DNA from: Pseudevernia furfuracea
Taxonomy: Eukaryota > Ascomycota > Lecanoromycetes > Lecanorales > Parmeliaceae
Length of the DNA: 64,000 bases
Direction: 5' to 3'
Assembly: GCA_022315425.1 (NCBI GenBank)
Contig: JAIUPT010000031.1
Location: 186,001 to 250,000 of the forward strand
Below, one piece after another: positions 10,387 to 21,052 of the stretch; position 1 is the first letter of the stretch; the number at the start of each line of letters is the position of its first letter. A program made the translations under genes and the position numbers. Below the pieces are notes generated by a model. It searched no databases. It was not told the DNA's origin and saw only the letters and a program-made list of their open reading frames with translations.

Positions 10387-11410
10387 CTTGATTTGTTACG
10401 TGGATGTAGAAGCGAGATCTTTTTTTGACTGACAGCGAAGTGATGCCGCGAGAGGAATTCCTGGGCTAGTGTGCGCTAGTGTTAATCGTGCAGTGAACAG
10501 AAATCTCTTGGCCATATCTCTGCCCTTTGAGATTTACCCAGTCCGTATCGCGATCATGCTCCAGCTTGCTTGTCTGGATTCAAGAAAGTACCTTGCTCTA
10601 CGAAATTGACAATTTTCAGCGCTAAGAGTCCAGTTGCGAACCGCCGTTCTAAAGGCATGAGCTCGGTGAACCAGATTGTTGGACCCATCCAGTGCTTTCA
10701 TACAGCTTTATTGTGAAGATCTAATGCTTTGTTCCAGGTCAAAGTTTAGCTGGATGAGATATCTTGCTTCCTATTTTCCTCCCAAGGGATAGTGGGTAGT
10801 CCATACGAGCTAGACCCTTTGGCACCAAGTCGCTCACAATCTCCTGATCCTCGGGTTCAGGCTGTTTCTAGCACTTGTAGCAACACAGCTTCCGGACACT
10901 TCCGCATCCAAGCTCAAGGTGATCGCTGTCATTCACATACCTCTACTTATTCAGACGCTGACCCACTAGCTGCTTCTAGCCAAACCATCCTTGAACCTAC
11001 GACCAAAAGTGGTGTGATTTCGAATAAAGGAATCGAGCAAACTGCCCACATACCCAGACACCTCCGCCGCTAAACGACTTTTGCTTTCTACATTTCATTC
11101 AAATTAAATATCCATACAGCAGACCGGCTTGCGAAATCTACGGCCTTTCAAATTCAGGGATTCTCGAATCTGGATAGCGAAGCCTTAACATTACCCCTGA
11201 GGATATCAGTCTTCTATCTAGCTACATAGCTCACTCAAAACGCCACCTAAACCATCCCCAAGTACGTTGATGAGACGCTGGACCGTCAGACGAAGCTGAT
11301 AGGCGATACTCCTCTTGACAACACCCTCCCCTCGAAATCGCCGGTTCAGGATGGAACAGGCCAACACTTAATCTTTTCCCTTTCTAAAACTACCGTCCGA
11401 GATTCGCAAC
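10387..11410. other. Intergenic
   Basis: Includes the upstream region of the minus-strand Q-rich gene. A 93-codon Ser/Pro-rich frame at 10792-11073 lacks an ATG start and recognisable features and is not called. Nothing else is recognised. Confidence 0.45.
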
Positions 11411-11704
11411 ATGATATATATATATCGCTATCTCCTCTCCACGAAACATACGAAGCGTGTCTTGAACCCGGGTCCCGAGGTCAGTAACGCAATCTTTGGT
11501 TGGCCTTCTTTGGGCCACTGTCGGTGCACTCTAATACTTGGCAAGAGCGGGAGAAAGTCTACCATACCACTGGCATCTTCATTAAAGCTTCCCACATCAA
11601 TCACAGCTGCTACACTAATGCTCGCCGCAGCTTCATCGGAGACATGATCATCGTGCGTGCCACGAGGGACATTCCAGCAGACAGTGAATTATTCCTGTGG
11701 TACG

Positions 11705-11736
<32 letters not shown>

Positions 11737-12163
11737 CAACCCGGTCGCACGTGGGAAATGGCGCAGGAGAAGCTGCAGAGTTGGGGCTTTCAATGCTCTT
11801 GTGTCTTGTGTCAGCAGGACAAGAAGACGACCAAGAAGACACGCGCCGGAAATCTCGCCGACTGCCGGTATTGGGCACGTCATGCGCACAAAGTGGTGTC
11901 GATTGAAAACCATGAGGAATTGGCAGCACCCGCCGGAGCCTTGGATGCTGCCCTTTAGTCACATACTCGCGTGCAAGGCTATGGGCGAGGTCCAGCGAGC
12001 GGTTATTCTGTTGCGCCTTGGAGTCAAATTCACCCCTGGGAATGTGACAATGGGGAGGGAGCTGGTCACATTGGAGATGGAGGCGGAGATGAGGAAGGAG
12101 CGGGATCCTGAAAGGTATCAGGCCATCGAAGATGCCATATTGGCAAGCTTTTCCTATTATTAA
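11411..12163 (+). pseudogene. SET-domain (SET-TPR type) gene relic
   Basis: Bases ~11530-11850 in one frame encode the end of a SET domain: TTGIFIKASHINHSC (the NHSC motif), a RATRDIPADSELFLWY segment, then the post-SET Cys pattern CSCVLC. This matches the fungal SET-TPR proteins, putative lysine methyltransferases. The helical C-terminus expected next appears in a different frame (~11930-12160), and I found no intron of suitable phase between them. The N-terminal side also changes frame near 11500, where an Asn-Ala-Ile-Phe-Gly stretch continues in frame +2. A run of 31 C interrupts the domain between WY and the next Trp. There is no start codon context. I read it as a decayed gene; sequencing error at the C-run could account for part of the damage. 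Confidence 0.6.
11705..11735 (+). repeat. Poly-C tract, 31 nt
   Basis: Uninterrupted run of 31 C inside the SET relic, encoding proline. Homopolymer lengths of this size are unreliable in assemblies; the coding frame happens to be the same on both sides. Confidence 0.9.
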
Positions 12164-13667
12164 GGTGTTGTGAAGACACAGGCAGAGGCAATAGAAATAT
12201 TCTGTGTCCAAAGGAGAGGAGAAGGCCATTGATAATGGACCACTGTGGTTCTCCTCTGTTCTCTTGTGTTCGGCGGCAGGATCCTTCAGCATTCTTCTCG
12301 CTACATCTAGAAGCCTCTTGTCACGACCAGTAACAACCATCTCATACAATAACACACAAAGGAAATGCACAGTCCATTCCACCAAGCCTCCACCCTCTCC
12401 ATCATCGGCCTGGATCCTCAGAATAGAATCCATGTTCCACATCCCCCTCTTGTTCCGCCACCTAGAACCACACCCTGGTCCCATATCCCCCCTCCTCGTT
12501 CTCTAGCCCCAGTCCAACGAGCAATCTGCTCTCCTACCTAAACCGCACATTTGCCCATATCCTCGTTGCAACCTGCGTCAGAAGCAACCAGCATTTCCAT
12601 ACCAACAACCTCCCGATCATCTAGCCTGGCCCACCCAAACCCCGACGACCGCTCCATCCGATTCGGGCTCTGTTGACTTGTCGTAAACCCTCGAGCTCAC
12701 GAAGCATCCTCGATTTCGCGCTCCGACGTTTGACAGTTGCCGGCTGCCGTCTGGCCCAGTGTCTGACTCAAGAACCCCGCCGACGGGTTTCGTGGCTCGA
12801 GTTCGCGGGAGGAAGTTTCGCATCTTCGCTTCGGCTTTCGCACCGTTGTTGGCTGCGCGCGGAACGAAGCATTGGTGGGATGTGAACCGCTTGACGTCGG
12901 GTCACGCGCGGAGGCGCTTGAGAGGCACTTGGTGTCTGTCTGGGAATCCCGCCGAATATGGATCGCTTCATCTCGGGTGAAGAGGTAGATTTGGTCGAGG
13001 TAAGGGTTTGCCCTGTTGGCTGATTCCTGGGGGGGGGGGGGGGGGGGGGCTTATTATGTATGTAGCTTTTGGCATCTGGAGTTGGAGAAAGTGTGGCTTA
13101 CGGAATTCTCGGCACACTTTTGCGCTAATGTGTCTAGTGCAAGTCGGATCACGTCGGCTTGCCTATGTTTCAAGAATCGATTTGTAGCTTCCGACTCCGG
13201 CTGCCGCATTGTCTCTGCTTTCGGCCTTTCTTGCCAGGCTTGCGGTTTCAGCTTCTGTCTTCACAAGTTCTGCACCGCTGGGATCCAACCAGTTTTGTAC
13301 ACGGCTTCTGTGGCCGTGCCCACGTTCCAATAACACATCTTACAGAGGCCCGCTGTGCATGAGCAAGGAGCTTACTCAAATGCCTGATATGCCGGGGGCT
13401 AAAGCAGCCTCTGTGGACGAGTATGCGCTTTCTTTGCCATTTGAGCAAGTTTTGGTGCGAGGAAGTTTCTGAGCGCTTGGTCTTCGTGTCCTCTTCTTTG
13501 CACCATGACTCGCTCGCAGCTGCTTCGAGATGGCGGCACCAGGCCGGTCGCGCACACCGCCCAAGTGAACTTAGGGAGATGCTGTCTTTGGTGTTACAGG
13601 GATTCCTGCCCGCTGTTTGGAGGGGTGGGAATGAGTGATGATGGTCGGGTGAGAATCGTGTTGAGGA
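12164..13667. other. Intergenic, contains 21-nt poly-G
   Basis: About 1.5 kb without a supportable gene. A run of 21 G lies at 13029-13049. The open frames at 13016-13333 (plus) and 13248-13676 (minus) have Cys/Ser-rich translations without motifs. Confidence 0.45.
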
Positions 13668-13930
13668 ATGCGGCATTTGCCTGCACTTTCTCCTCCTCTA
13701 GCTGCTTCTCCAGTAGGAGAGTATCTTGCCGATTATGAGGTAGTGATTGGAGACGAGAACATGCATTTCGGTACGTAACCCCATAAAATGTGGCGTTTTG
13801 TACAGACCTTGGACCACATTCTGAATTTAGACTCCTCGTAGACGGGCAGATTTTGCAATACTTCGAGACGAAGAGGGAAGCAATGTATAGTCGTGTGCTG
13901 GTCCAGCTATATAGCTTGCTGTCTGTGTAG
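13668..13930 (+). CDS. Possible small gene, 75 aa
   Basis: Candidate exons are 13668-13770 and 13806-13930. The donor is GTACGT and the acceptor TACAG, and joining gives a continuous frame containing the protein-like stretches EYLADYEVVIGDENMHF and LLVDGQILQYFETKREAMY. The composition looks coding, but the implied intron is only 35 nt, shorter than usual for these fungi, and no family is recognised. It may be the end of a longer or broken gene. Confidence 0.22.
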
Positions 13931-14233
13931 CTGAAAAGGGGGGTATGTAAAGGATGGCTGCACGCGAAGCACCAAACAGCTCAGATGTGTCTGAGTGTGC
14001 TAGTCTTGTGTCTCAGAAATGGAGCAATGAAGGAAGGCTCAGGGTATAGCCTGTAATAGAGCATGATCTTCAATTGCAGAAGAATGTCAAAGAGTAGACA
14101 GTGTGATCTTGTATTCAGGGTAAGTGAATGTCATCGAAATTGTGTCACGCGATCAAGCGAGAATCACCACGGCCTCATTTGTCGCTCTCACCAGCAAACA
14201 TATGCAAATCCACACCAACTCACCAAAAGCATA

Positions 14234-15055
14234 ATGGAGTCCAACGATACAGATTCGCAGCATTCCAATACTGTCAACTACCAGTCCTCACCACACACCG
14301 GCCCAGAAGCTCGACAGTCGCACTTTCAGACTGACCTTTTCCGCCAGCAAGCAGGCTTTGGATCATCGCCACCGCTAGAGAACGGCACTTCCGACGACCC
14401 AATCTCGCGTTCCGATGATCTGAAAACGCAAACAATGCCTTCTCAGAACCGCTTCGACCCTCAGAACGCAGACTTCGTCCGGCAAGATACATCGTTCACT
14501 GATGGGCTCTCACATCCTACGGGCTACAGTCAGTTCGGGCACCCACAGCAACAGACAGATGTTGGCGTCCAGCACTCAGAATCAGACTTGAGCCCCAGTC
14601 GACAACAGTCATGGCACCCAGAGCAACAGACAGAGACTGGCTTCCAACACCCACACGCAGACTTCGGTTCCAGCCGACAACCTGATCTACAAGAAAACTT
14701 CGATGAAATACAAGGCCTATCAAGGCAACCAGGGGACTCGCAACAGCAAGTCACTGTTCCAGTCTTAGAGTTTGAGGATCTGCATCTGTCTCAGTTGCAG
14801 CTGGTGTGTGACAGAAACGGCATCGACTGGCCCACCCAGACCGTTAAAATGGGTAAACCCGAGCTCATCCGCTGGCTCGAAATGCATAAAGGGCAGCTGG
14901 TGTTGGACTACTGGGAGTTGGACATCATGCAATTGAACAAGTTGGGAGGGAAGCGTGGCATTAAGCCCTGTAGCAGGTTTCGCACCAAGTCTCAACTCAT
15001 TCAGGAGCTTCATGAATATGATCAAGTCAACGGGTTGGGAGGGCGGAGCGGATGA
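14234..15055 (+). CDS. Q-rich protein with two SAP-like segments
   Basis: Intronless, 273 aa from the ATG at 14234 (the frame is open upstream, but the N-terminus from this ATG suits the composition). Residues 1-175 are Gln/Ser/His/Phe-rich, with loose repeats of the type GF-x-HP-x-AD-F-x-SSRQ. Residues ~178-221 (LHLSQLQLVCDRNGIDWP, then a helix with GKPELIRWLEMHK) and ~228-264 (LDIMQLNKLGGKRGIKPC, then TKSQLIQELHEYD) each have SAP-like helix-extended loop-helix spacing. No signal peptide or membrane segment. The architecture parallels the minus-strand protein at 8788-10386, suggesting diverged paralogues or convergent low-complexity proteins. A nuclear role is inferred. Confidence 0.65.
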   Translation: MESNDTDSQHSNTVNYQSSPHTGPEARQSHFQTDLFRQQAGFGSSPPLENGTSDDPISRSDDLKTQTMPSQNRFDPQNADFVRQDTSFTDGLSHPTGYSQFGHPQQQTDVGVQHSESDLSPSRQQSWHPEQQTETGFQHPHADFGSSRQPDLQENFDEIQGLSRQPGDSQQQVTVPVLEFEDLHLSQLQLVCDRNGIDWPTQTVKMGKPELIRWLEMHKGQLVLDYWELDIMQLNKLGGKRGIKPCSRFRTKSQLIQELHEYDQVNGLGGRSG

Positions 15056-16457
15056 GAGACAAGAAGTAGGAGAGAGACAGATAGCTTAGTTGTCCGTGTG
15101 AGCTCAACCCATGTTGTGTGCTACAGGGAAAACATATACTGACCACTTAAAGTTCACCGGAATTGCGTTGTCGCTGCCGTCTTTCCACCACTTGATCATT
15201 GCAAGGCTCGGATGATTTGCGAACGGCCTAGTTTTGCAGTGTCTTTGATACCGATGCAGCTAAGTTCAAGAACTTTTGATTCAAGAACTCCTCAGTCATC
15301 ATTACCACCAAAATCCTTGCTCAGCCATTGAGACACATGAAATCCAACGGTCCTATGCCAGCCCAGTAGTCAAGAGCGTGATATGATGAGAGAAGTCTCG
15401 ATAAGGCTGTTCTGTTTCCTTTGGTCGAGATGGCTTGATGGACAGGGAGGAGGAATGGCTATTGCAGGCTCTCATTTCATGATCCATAGTCTCTTCGAAA
15501 GTGTGAATCATTGAACAGAGAGCCCTCCCCATTCCGTCCGCAAGCTGAATGGTTACCTTGCTCCTCAGCCTGTAGACTTTTCTTATGCGTGGCATCTTAG
15601 CTTGATGGAAAGCATGTTCTCCGAGGATCAATTCTCAATGGCCGCCTTGCTTCAGCTCTCCCGGCGGTCTGTCTTTTGATATTGTTCCTCATCAAGTTAT
15701 CTTGTCCTCAATCTGTGTTCCCTTTACTATTCATTTGTCAAATCTCCTCCTGTCTTTTTCTCATACTTTTAACAAACAAAGACTGCTATCCCTCATGTCC
15801 AGGGACTGTTATGGGGTATGAAGTGAAGAAGATGAAATGCTTGGCCAAGGAAGTGGACGGGCTCGCTTACGAGTACTTTACTCCAGTAGCTTACCCGGGG
15901 TTTTGCCATTGGAAGTACATAAAAAGCAGCAAGTCACGGCTATTAGACAGCCTCAATATGAGCTGTTGTATAATGTATTTTCATTCCTACATATCACCAT
16001 ATATTCCTCAGATATACCCCGGTAGTTTCGGGCCTATAGCAGACTGCTTGTCCGGGATGAGAAGGAGCTTAAGTGAAGGATTGGGATCAATGTGCTTATA
16101 TAGCCTAAAATTGTACATTTTGTGTAGTGACTACTGCTCAGCGCCGCACCTACCTTACCTTAGATATGAAAGCTATCGTTGCCATAGGTTGATATTTGAA
16201 TCTTCGAAAAATATCCCTGTAGCTTTAGGGGCCTTTGCCAGGCTTGAACCGATTCTAGGCCCGTCCCGGGCACTTTCTAGGGCCGATTAACCATCTTCTG
16301 CCATCTCCTTAGGGCTTACTCGTACACCAGCCACCAACCACGGCACTCCTAATAAATCAAATGCCTTCAACCATCTTATTCTTATTCTCACCCCCATTTC
16401 ACAATCCCTCTCTCCTGCAATTGCAATCACTCCCTTCATAATAGCATTCTTATCGGC
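15056..16457. other. Intergenic, no gene recognised
   Basis: About 1.4 kb. The 204-codon frame at 15676-16290 lacks a credible start and has the Leu/Ile/Ser/Cys-rich translation typical of non-coding AT-rich DNA. Confidence 0.45.
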
Positions 16458-18363
16458 ATGACACGCCCACCAACGCCTACGGACCAGGAGGGGCCCGACA
16501 AGGGCCCCCCAGCTCTTCCCGAAGGCTGGTACATCGTACCCGTCACCTTTCCTAATAATCGTAATTGATGGTCTACAGGCTTGCACAATGGGAAGGTCAA
16601 TCGCGAAAATACTACTATGTGCAGCGAGCAACCGGCCACTCGCAATGGGACGTGCCAACCCAGCCTGCGCTTTCAGTACCCACGCCCGACCCTACGCCCC
16701 AGCAGTACACAGATCCTTTCCAACAACCGCCCGCCGTGAGACTAGAGGGGACAGCAGAAGATGAGGAAAAGGATCGGAGTCTGTTAGGGGTATGTGAATA
16801 CTGTTTCAGCTGGAAGAACAGGGTTGACGCAGTAATGATAAGGATCTGGCCATGAACGCAATTACCGGAGGAAAACATAAGCCGCAGAACCAGTCGCCTC
16901 TTGTTGGACTTGCATGCTCTGTGCTGGGTGGATCTCATGGTGGTCAGACTTCGAACTCCAGTGGCGGCTCTGGAGGCATTGGTGGTATGGCGGGACAACT
17001 CGTGGGCAGCTTTCTCGATGGTGGCGGAAAGCCGCAACAGCAGCAGCAACAACAGCCGCCGAGTCAGCAATCCGGTGGCGGTTTTATGAGCTTTCTTGGA
17101 GGTCACCATGGTTCTTCAGTAAGCCTCGCTAACTCTGTCGAGGTTGCCACATGCTAACTACGTTCGCAGAGTCAGAACAACAGCTACGGGTATTCCTCCG
17201 GTGGACAAAGCTCGAGCAGCGGTGGCTATTCAGCCCAAGCTCCACCAGCATCATATCAGGCGCCCGGCCAGCATGGACCTACGGGTGTGCAATACCAGAC
17301 GCAAGTACAATCACAGCATGCAGGCTTGAACAGCAGTGGTGGCTACTCCTCCCAAGCTTCACCAGCGTCATACCTGGTCTTAGGACATGACGGATCTGCT
17401 AGTGTGCAACATATGTCTACAGCTCAATCACATCCTGGACTATTGAATAGCGGTAGTGTTCAAGGCTACAGCGGCTCTCCACAAAGTGGTCAGGGCAGCC
17501 AATACGGTTTAGGCGCACCGCCATATGGACAGCAGGCTCAAGCTTCGCAGAGTTCTTACAGCCAACAACAGAATCAATCTTTTCCTGGTCCTCCAAGTGA
17601 GCATCACCGCCCTGATCACGGTCACCACGGCCATCATAAGCCGTCGCAGGATAGCTACAGCCCACAAGCCACAACATCCTCCAGTCCAGCTGCTGGGCAA
17701 TACAATTCCTCTCAAAGCAATTATGAGCGACCAAATCAGGCCTTCCCAGGCCATTCTTCGAGCTCTTACTCCAGCTCCCAAGCTCCTACGCCGACCTACA
17801 GCCAGCAAAACCAACCCTACCATTCTTCACAGCAAGCCCCACAAACCTCGAGTTACGGCCAGCAGAATCCTCCATACCAACCGCAGGGCCAACCTCCATC
17901 CTACAATCAGTACACGCCACAACCAGCACAGTCATATGCTTACGGCACCCCTTCACAAAACAGCTATCCTCCACCTCCGGCGAATACACCAGCCTACGTG
18001 CCGCAACAACAAAGCGCCTACAACCCCTACGCACCCGCCCCACCAATGGGCTCTCACCCAAGCCAGCAAGGTCTAGCACCTAGCCAGTACCCTCCCCGCC
18101 CGTCATCTGGCTCCGGCTACCCTTACCCATCCCAACCTCCCTCAAAAGATGATTATCCCGGTCAAGGACAAGGCTACCCAGGTGCACATGGCGGTGGTGG
18201 TGGCCAAGCCTACGGACAGGGCTATCATGACCCTTCGCATGGAGGGTACCTACAGGGCACTACCACACCATTCGGTCAAGGACAAGGGAGGCCGCCGACG
18301 GGGCAGGGGCAATCACAGCAGCAGCAAGGGGGCGCGCAACATGTACCCTGGAGGCTCGACTGA
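16458..18363 (+). CDS. WW-domain protein with long prion-like tail
   Basis: Four exons, 583 aa: 16458-16528, 16579-16789, 16843-17118, 17170-18363. Introns of 50, 53 and 51 nt; the second uses a weak AAG acceptor chosen because it alone keeps the frame. The N-terminus carries one WW domain, residues ~20-52, from LPEGW through YYYVQRATGHSQW to P, with both signature Trp and the Tyr triplet; it should bind Pro-rich ligands. A Gly/Ser/Gln region follows. Residues ~190-583 are Ser, Tyr, Gln, Gly and Pro-rich, with SYGQQ- and QPPSYNQY-type repeats like FUS-family low-complexity domains. No membrane segment. Cytosolic or nuclear scaffold function is inference. Confidence 0.85.
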
Positions 18364-19729
18364 TTGGTTGCTGTTGATACTTAGATTGACACGATATCTT
18401 GCTATGATTATGGGAAATGCGTGACGATAATTGACTGAGAGCATATACTCCGTCCGGGGGTCATACGCAGGCAGGCGTCTGGCGAACAAATCGATGGGTT
18501 TTGACATTGGAGCATCTCTGCAGAAGTATCCTCATAGATCCGTTTGTAATCCAATTCAACATCTCCGGCATTTCCTATGGGAACAGAAGAGCAAGTGGCA
18601 TGCATCTGATGACTCGAAACGCCCTAGCTATGCACACAAGCAAGCAAGCAAGCAAGCAAGTTCCTCCCCAGAGAATGATAAAAACCTTTGAATCGCGGTG
18701 CCCAATCTAGCCGCCTGCATCAAACCGTGTATGCAAGCGAGAGAAAGAGCGTAGAAACAGGAGACGTGCCAAAAGACTCCAGCATGCAAAACACACCGTC
18801 TCAAAAAGAAGCCAAGTGTAGTAAATAGAAAGTCAGCCTTGGCCAGAGATGATGTTGTACGGTATCTTGTCCAGCTCCCAGCGCATCCCTACTTCTCCAA
18901 AAATCCCCCCCCCCCTTCACCCACGCCGCTATCGGGAAACCCGAGTTGAGAGTTGAACAAGTTCGCTTTCAGGAGGGAGGGGGGGGGGTAATGTTCTTGT
19001 CGGACGGATTATGATTCCCGAAAAACAAAGGAGATGCCATTCGTCGGCCGTTGGATCGATTTTCAACAATGTTCGACTTGATTCTGGAGGCTGTCTGTCT
19101 CCGAGGCAAAGCGATGATTGTTGCGTGGTTCGCTGAGGGCGCCTATCGACCAGAGATGAATGGATGAATGAATGGATGGAAATCGGGTAGAAAAGTGGTT
19201 GAAATGGGCAGATGCTGAGCCGTATTCGAGAAAGGGACGAAGGGGAATCGCGATCCACCAGGTCCAGTTGGCTTGATTTGATGCGGGGCTTCTGCGACTG
19301 ATGCTCCGGCGGCGTCTGTTTGGCCTGATTTTCTGGCAATCCGCGTTTTCTTTCAACTGCGTTCCTCCCCCCCTTGTATATGGTGCTCAGGCAAGCAACA
19401 CAAGCGATCTTTTGCAAGATCTGATCGACATGCATCCTTTTCAGGCCAACTCTCCCGATCTATGCGTGTCTGGGCGGAATCCTCCTCTGACCGCCGCACC
19501 CTTTATGGTTTTACAGAATCGATACCCAACAAGGCCACGACACTGATTCGTAATACTTGCGAAGAATGCAAAGCTTTTTGTCCTCGAAAGATCCGGGACC
19601 CTGTTCAAGCAACGTCTCACCCCAAATATCCCTCGGGGCTACGGTGTCGACGCACATCTTCTCCTCTGCGATTTAGTTGCTCCTTCGATCAACAAACTCA
19701 AAATCTCCTTAGAAATACGTTCATCAGAT
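18364..19729. other. Intergenic with AAGC microsatellite
   Basis: No gene recognised. An (AAGC)n microsatellite lies at ~18636-18660, with short C and G runs at ~18906-18915 and ~18980-18988. Frames such as 18929-19435 (minus) have low-complexity Ser/Pro-rich translations. Confidence 0.45.
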
Positions 19730-20645
19730 TGGCGAAAGAAAAAAAAGGGAAATTGAGTGAATAAGCAAACAAGAGTGACAGCCTGGCCCTTGACTGTCGA
19801 CAAGCCGAAGGGTTTGGATAGACTCATGTTCTAGCGACATCTTCGGGACCATTACTCGGTCTGGTGTCCGCGTCCTCAATGCTGAGATGAGCATCTGCTC
19901 GAGGTGAAATTGCTGTATAGCGGTAACGTTAAAGCACACAAGCTGCAGCATGACCATACATTCTCTCGTTGCATTCGGCTCCATGCGGAACAGCATACGG
20001 TCGCAAACCTCTTCTAGGTCGCGAGAGATTGTAAACCAGTCGCATTAGTATTTCTCCAGAAGTCTCCCCACTGCAACAGCCTCGTACGGGTTCATCTAGA
20101 GAGCGAAACGAGCCCACAGAAACACGCCTTCTGCTCGGTCTGCAACAACATGAGACATTGGCGAGATATCAACCTCTTCACGAGACTCTGACTCGAATCT
20201 TTTTCGAGCGTTAGGAGACAGTACGACCCGGATTCCCTGCGCATTGTGATTTGACACGGAAAGATTCGGGGAACGTTAGTAGGAACTGCGAAGGTAAATC
20301 GTTCGGGGCGGCTTGAGACGCACACCTTGATCGACATCTTTTGGGCGTCGTTGCTCTTGGCTAGGCTCCTGAGAAATGCGATGAGTTGGAGGGAACCGCC
20401 TTCGTATCCGTCTCGCCCATCCACAAAGATGCACACCCCTTTCCTGCCGTTATTCCGTGTCGTGCGCAAAGCGTCGCGGAGCCTATGTTCAGCCTAGCTG
20501 GAGAAATAGTCGGGTTCGCCGTCATCTGAGCCTTGCTATTCTATTTGGGGCAGCTTTTCGATGAGCTGGTAGAGAAGGGGTTTGAGTAAGCCTTCAAAGC
20601 TGTTGTTGATACTTTTGCCCCCGCGAAAACCGAAGAGAAAATGTA
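19730..20645 (-). pseudogene. NACHT (NLR-type) NTPase relic
   Basis: Read on the minus strand from 20643: HFLFGFRGGKSINNSFEGLL and KPLLYQLIEKLP, the usual start of fungal NACHT domains after the P-loop. Two in-frame TAGs follow (near 20540 and 20495). Then come VCIFVDGRDGYEG, the Walker B region (normally FIDGLDEY), and IKVCVSSRPERF, the sensor Ser-Ser-Arg-Pro. After a frameshift near 20170 the next frame gives DISPMSHVVADRAEGVFLWA, the conserved stretch after the ATPase core, then TAG, a further TAA, and DLEEVCDRMLFRMEPNATRE. The P-loop itself is not found. Such proteins act in nonself recognition and heterokaryon incompatibility. At least four stops and one frameshift make this copy non-functional. 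Confidence 0.8.
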
Positions 20646-21052
20646 AAGTTATCTAATCTTGATGCATATAGTAGGGGCTCTATTAAACATGTGATGGCTA
20701 TATTGTTGAAAGGAAGTTTTTTGATGGTCGAGGCAGATGAGAGGGGGGTGCCTCAAGTACCAAGCTGCACTACTTAGGAAGGTGCGTTTGTGATTAGGTA
20801 GTTGCATGCGGAGAAGGCTACCACTGACATGTACCACATTGATGATACTCGAGCCTTATAAGCATACTGCCAACGCCACTCGGTAGCTTCGCGTTGAGCA
20901 CTTTCAACCTATCCATGCACTCGGTCGACTCGCTAAATTGCTGTTTTCAGTGACAAATCGGAATTGACAAGAACCGAATGGTTTCGTCTGTGATTCAGCG
21001 CGCTCGATTTCTGCGAATGCAGGCTCAGTACCCTCTGATACAACTGCTCCGC
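20646..21052. other. Intergenic
   Basis: About 400 bp between the NACHT relic and the stop of the DUF3533 gene; nothing recognised. Confidence 0.4.

Noticed and set aside
15676..16290. 204-codon frame in AT-rich DNA
   Set aside because: Starts without good context, contains frequent Cys/Ile/Ser/Tyr as expected from AT-rich non-coding sequence, and shows no family pattern.
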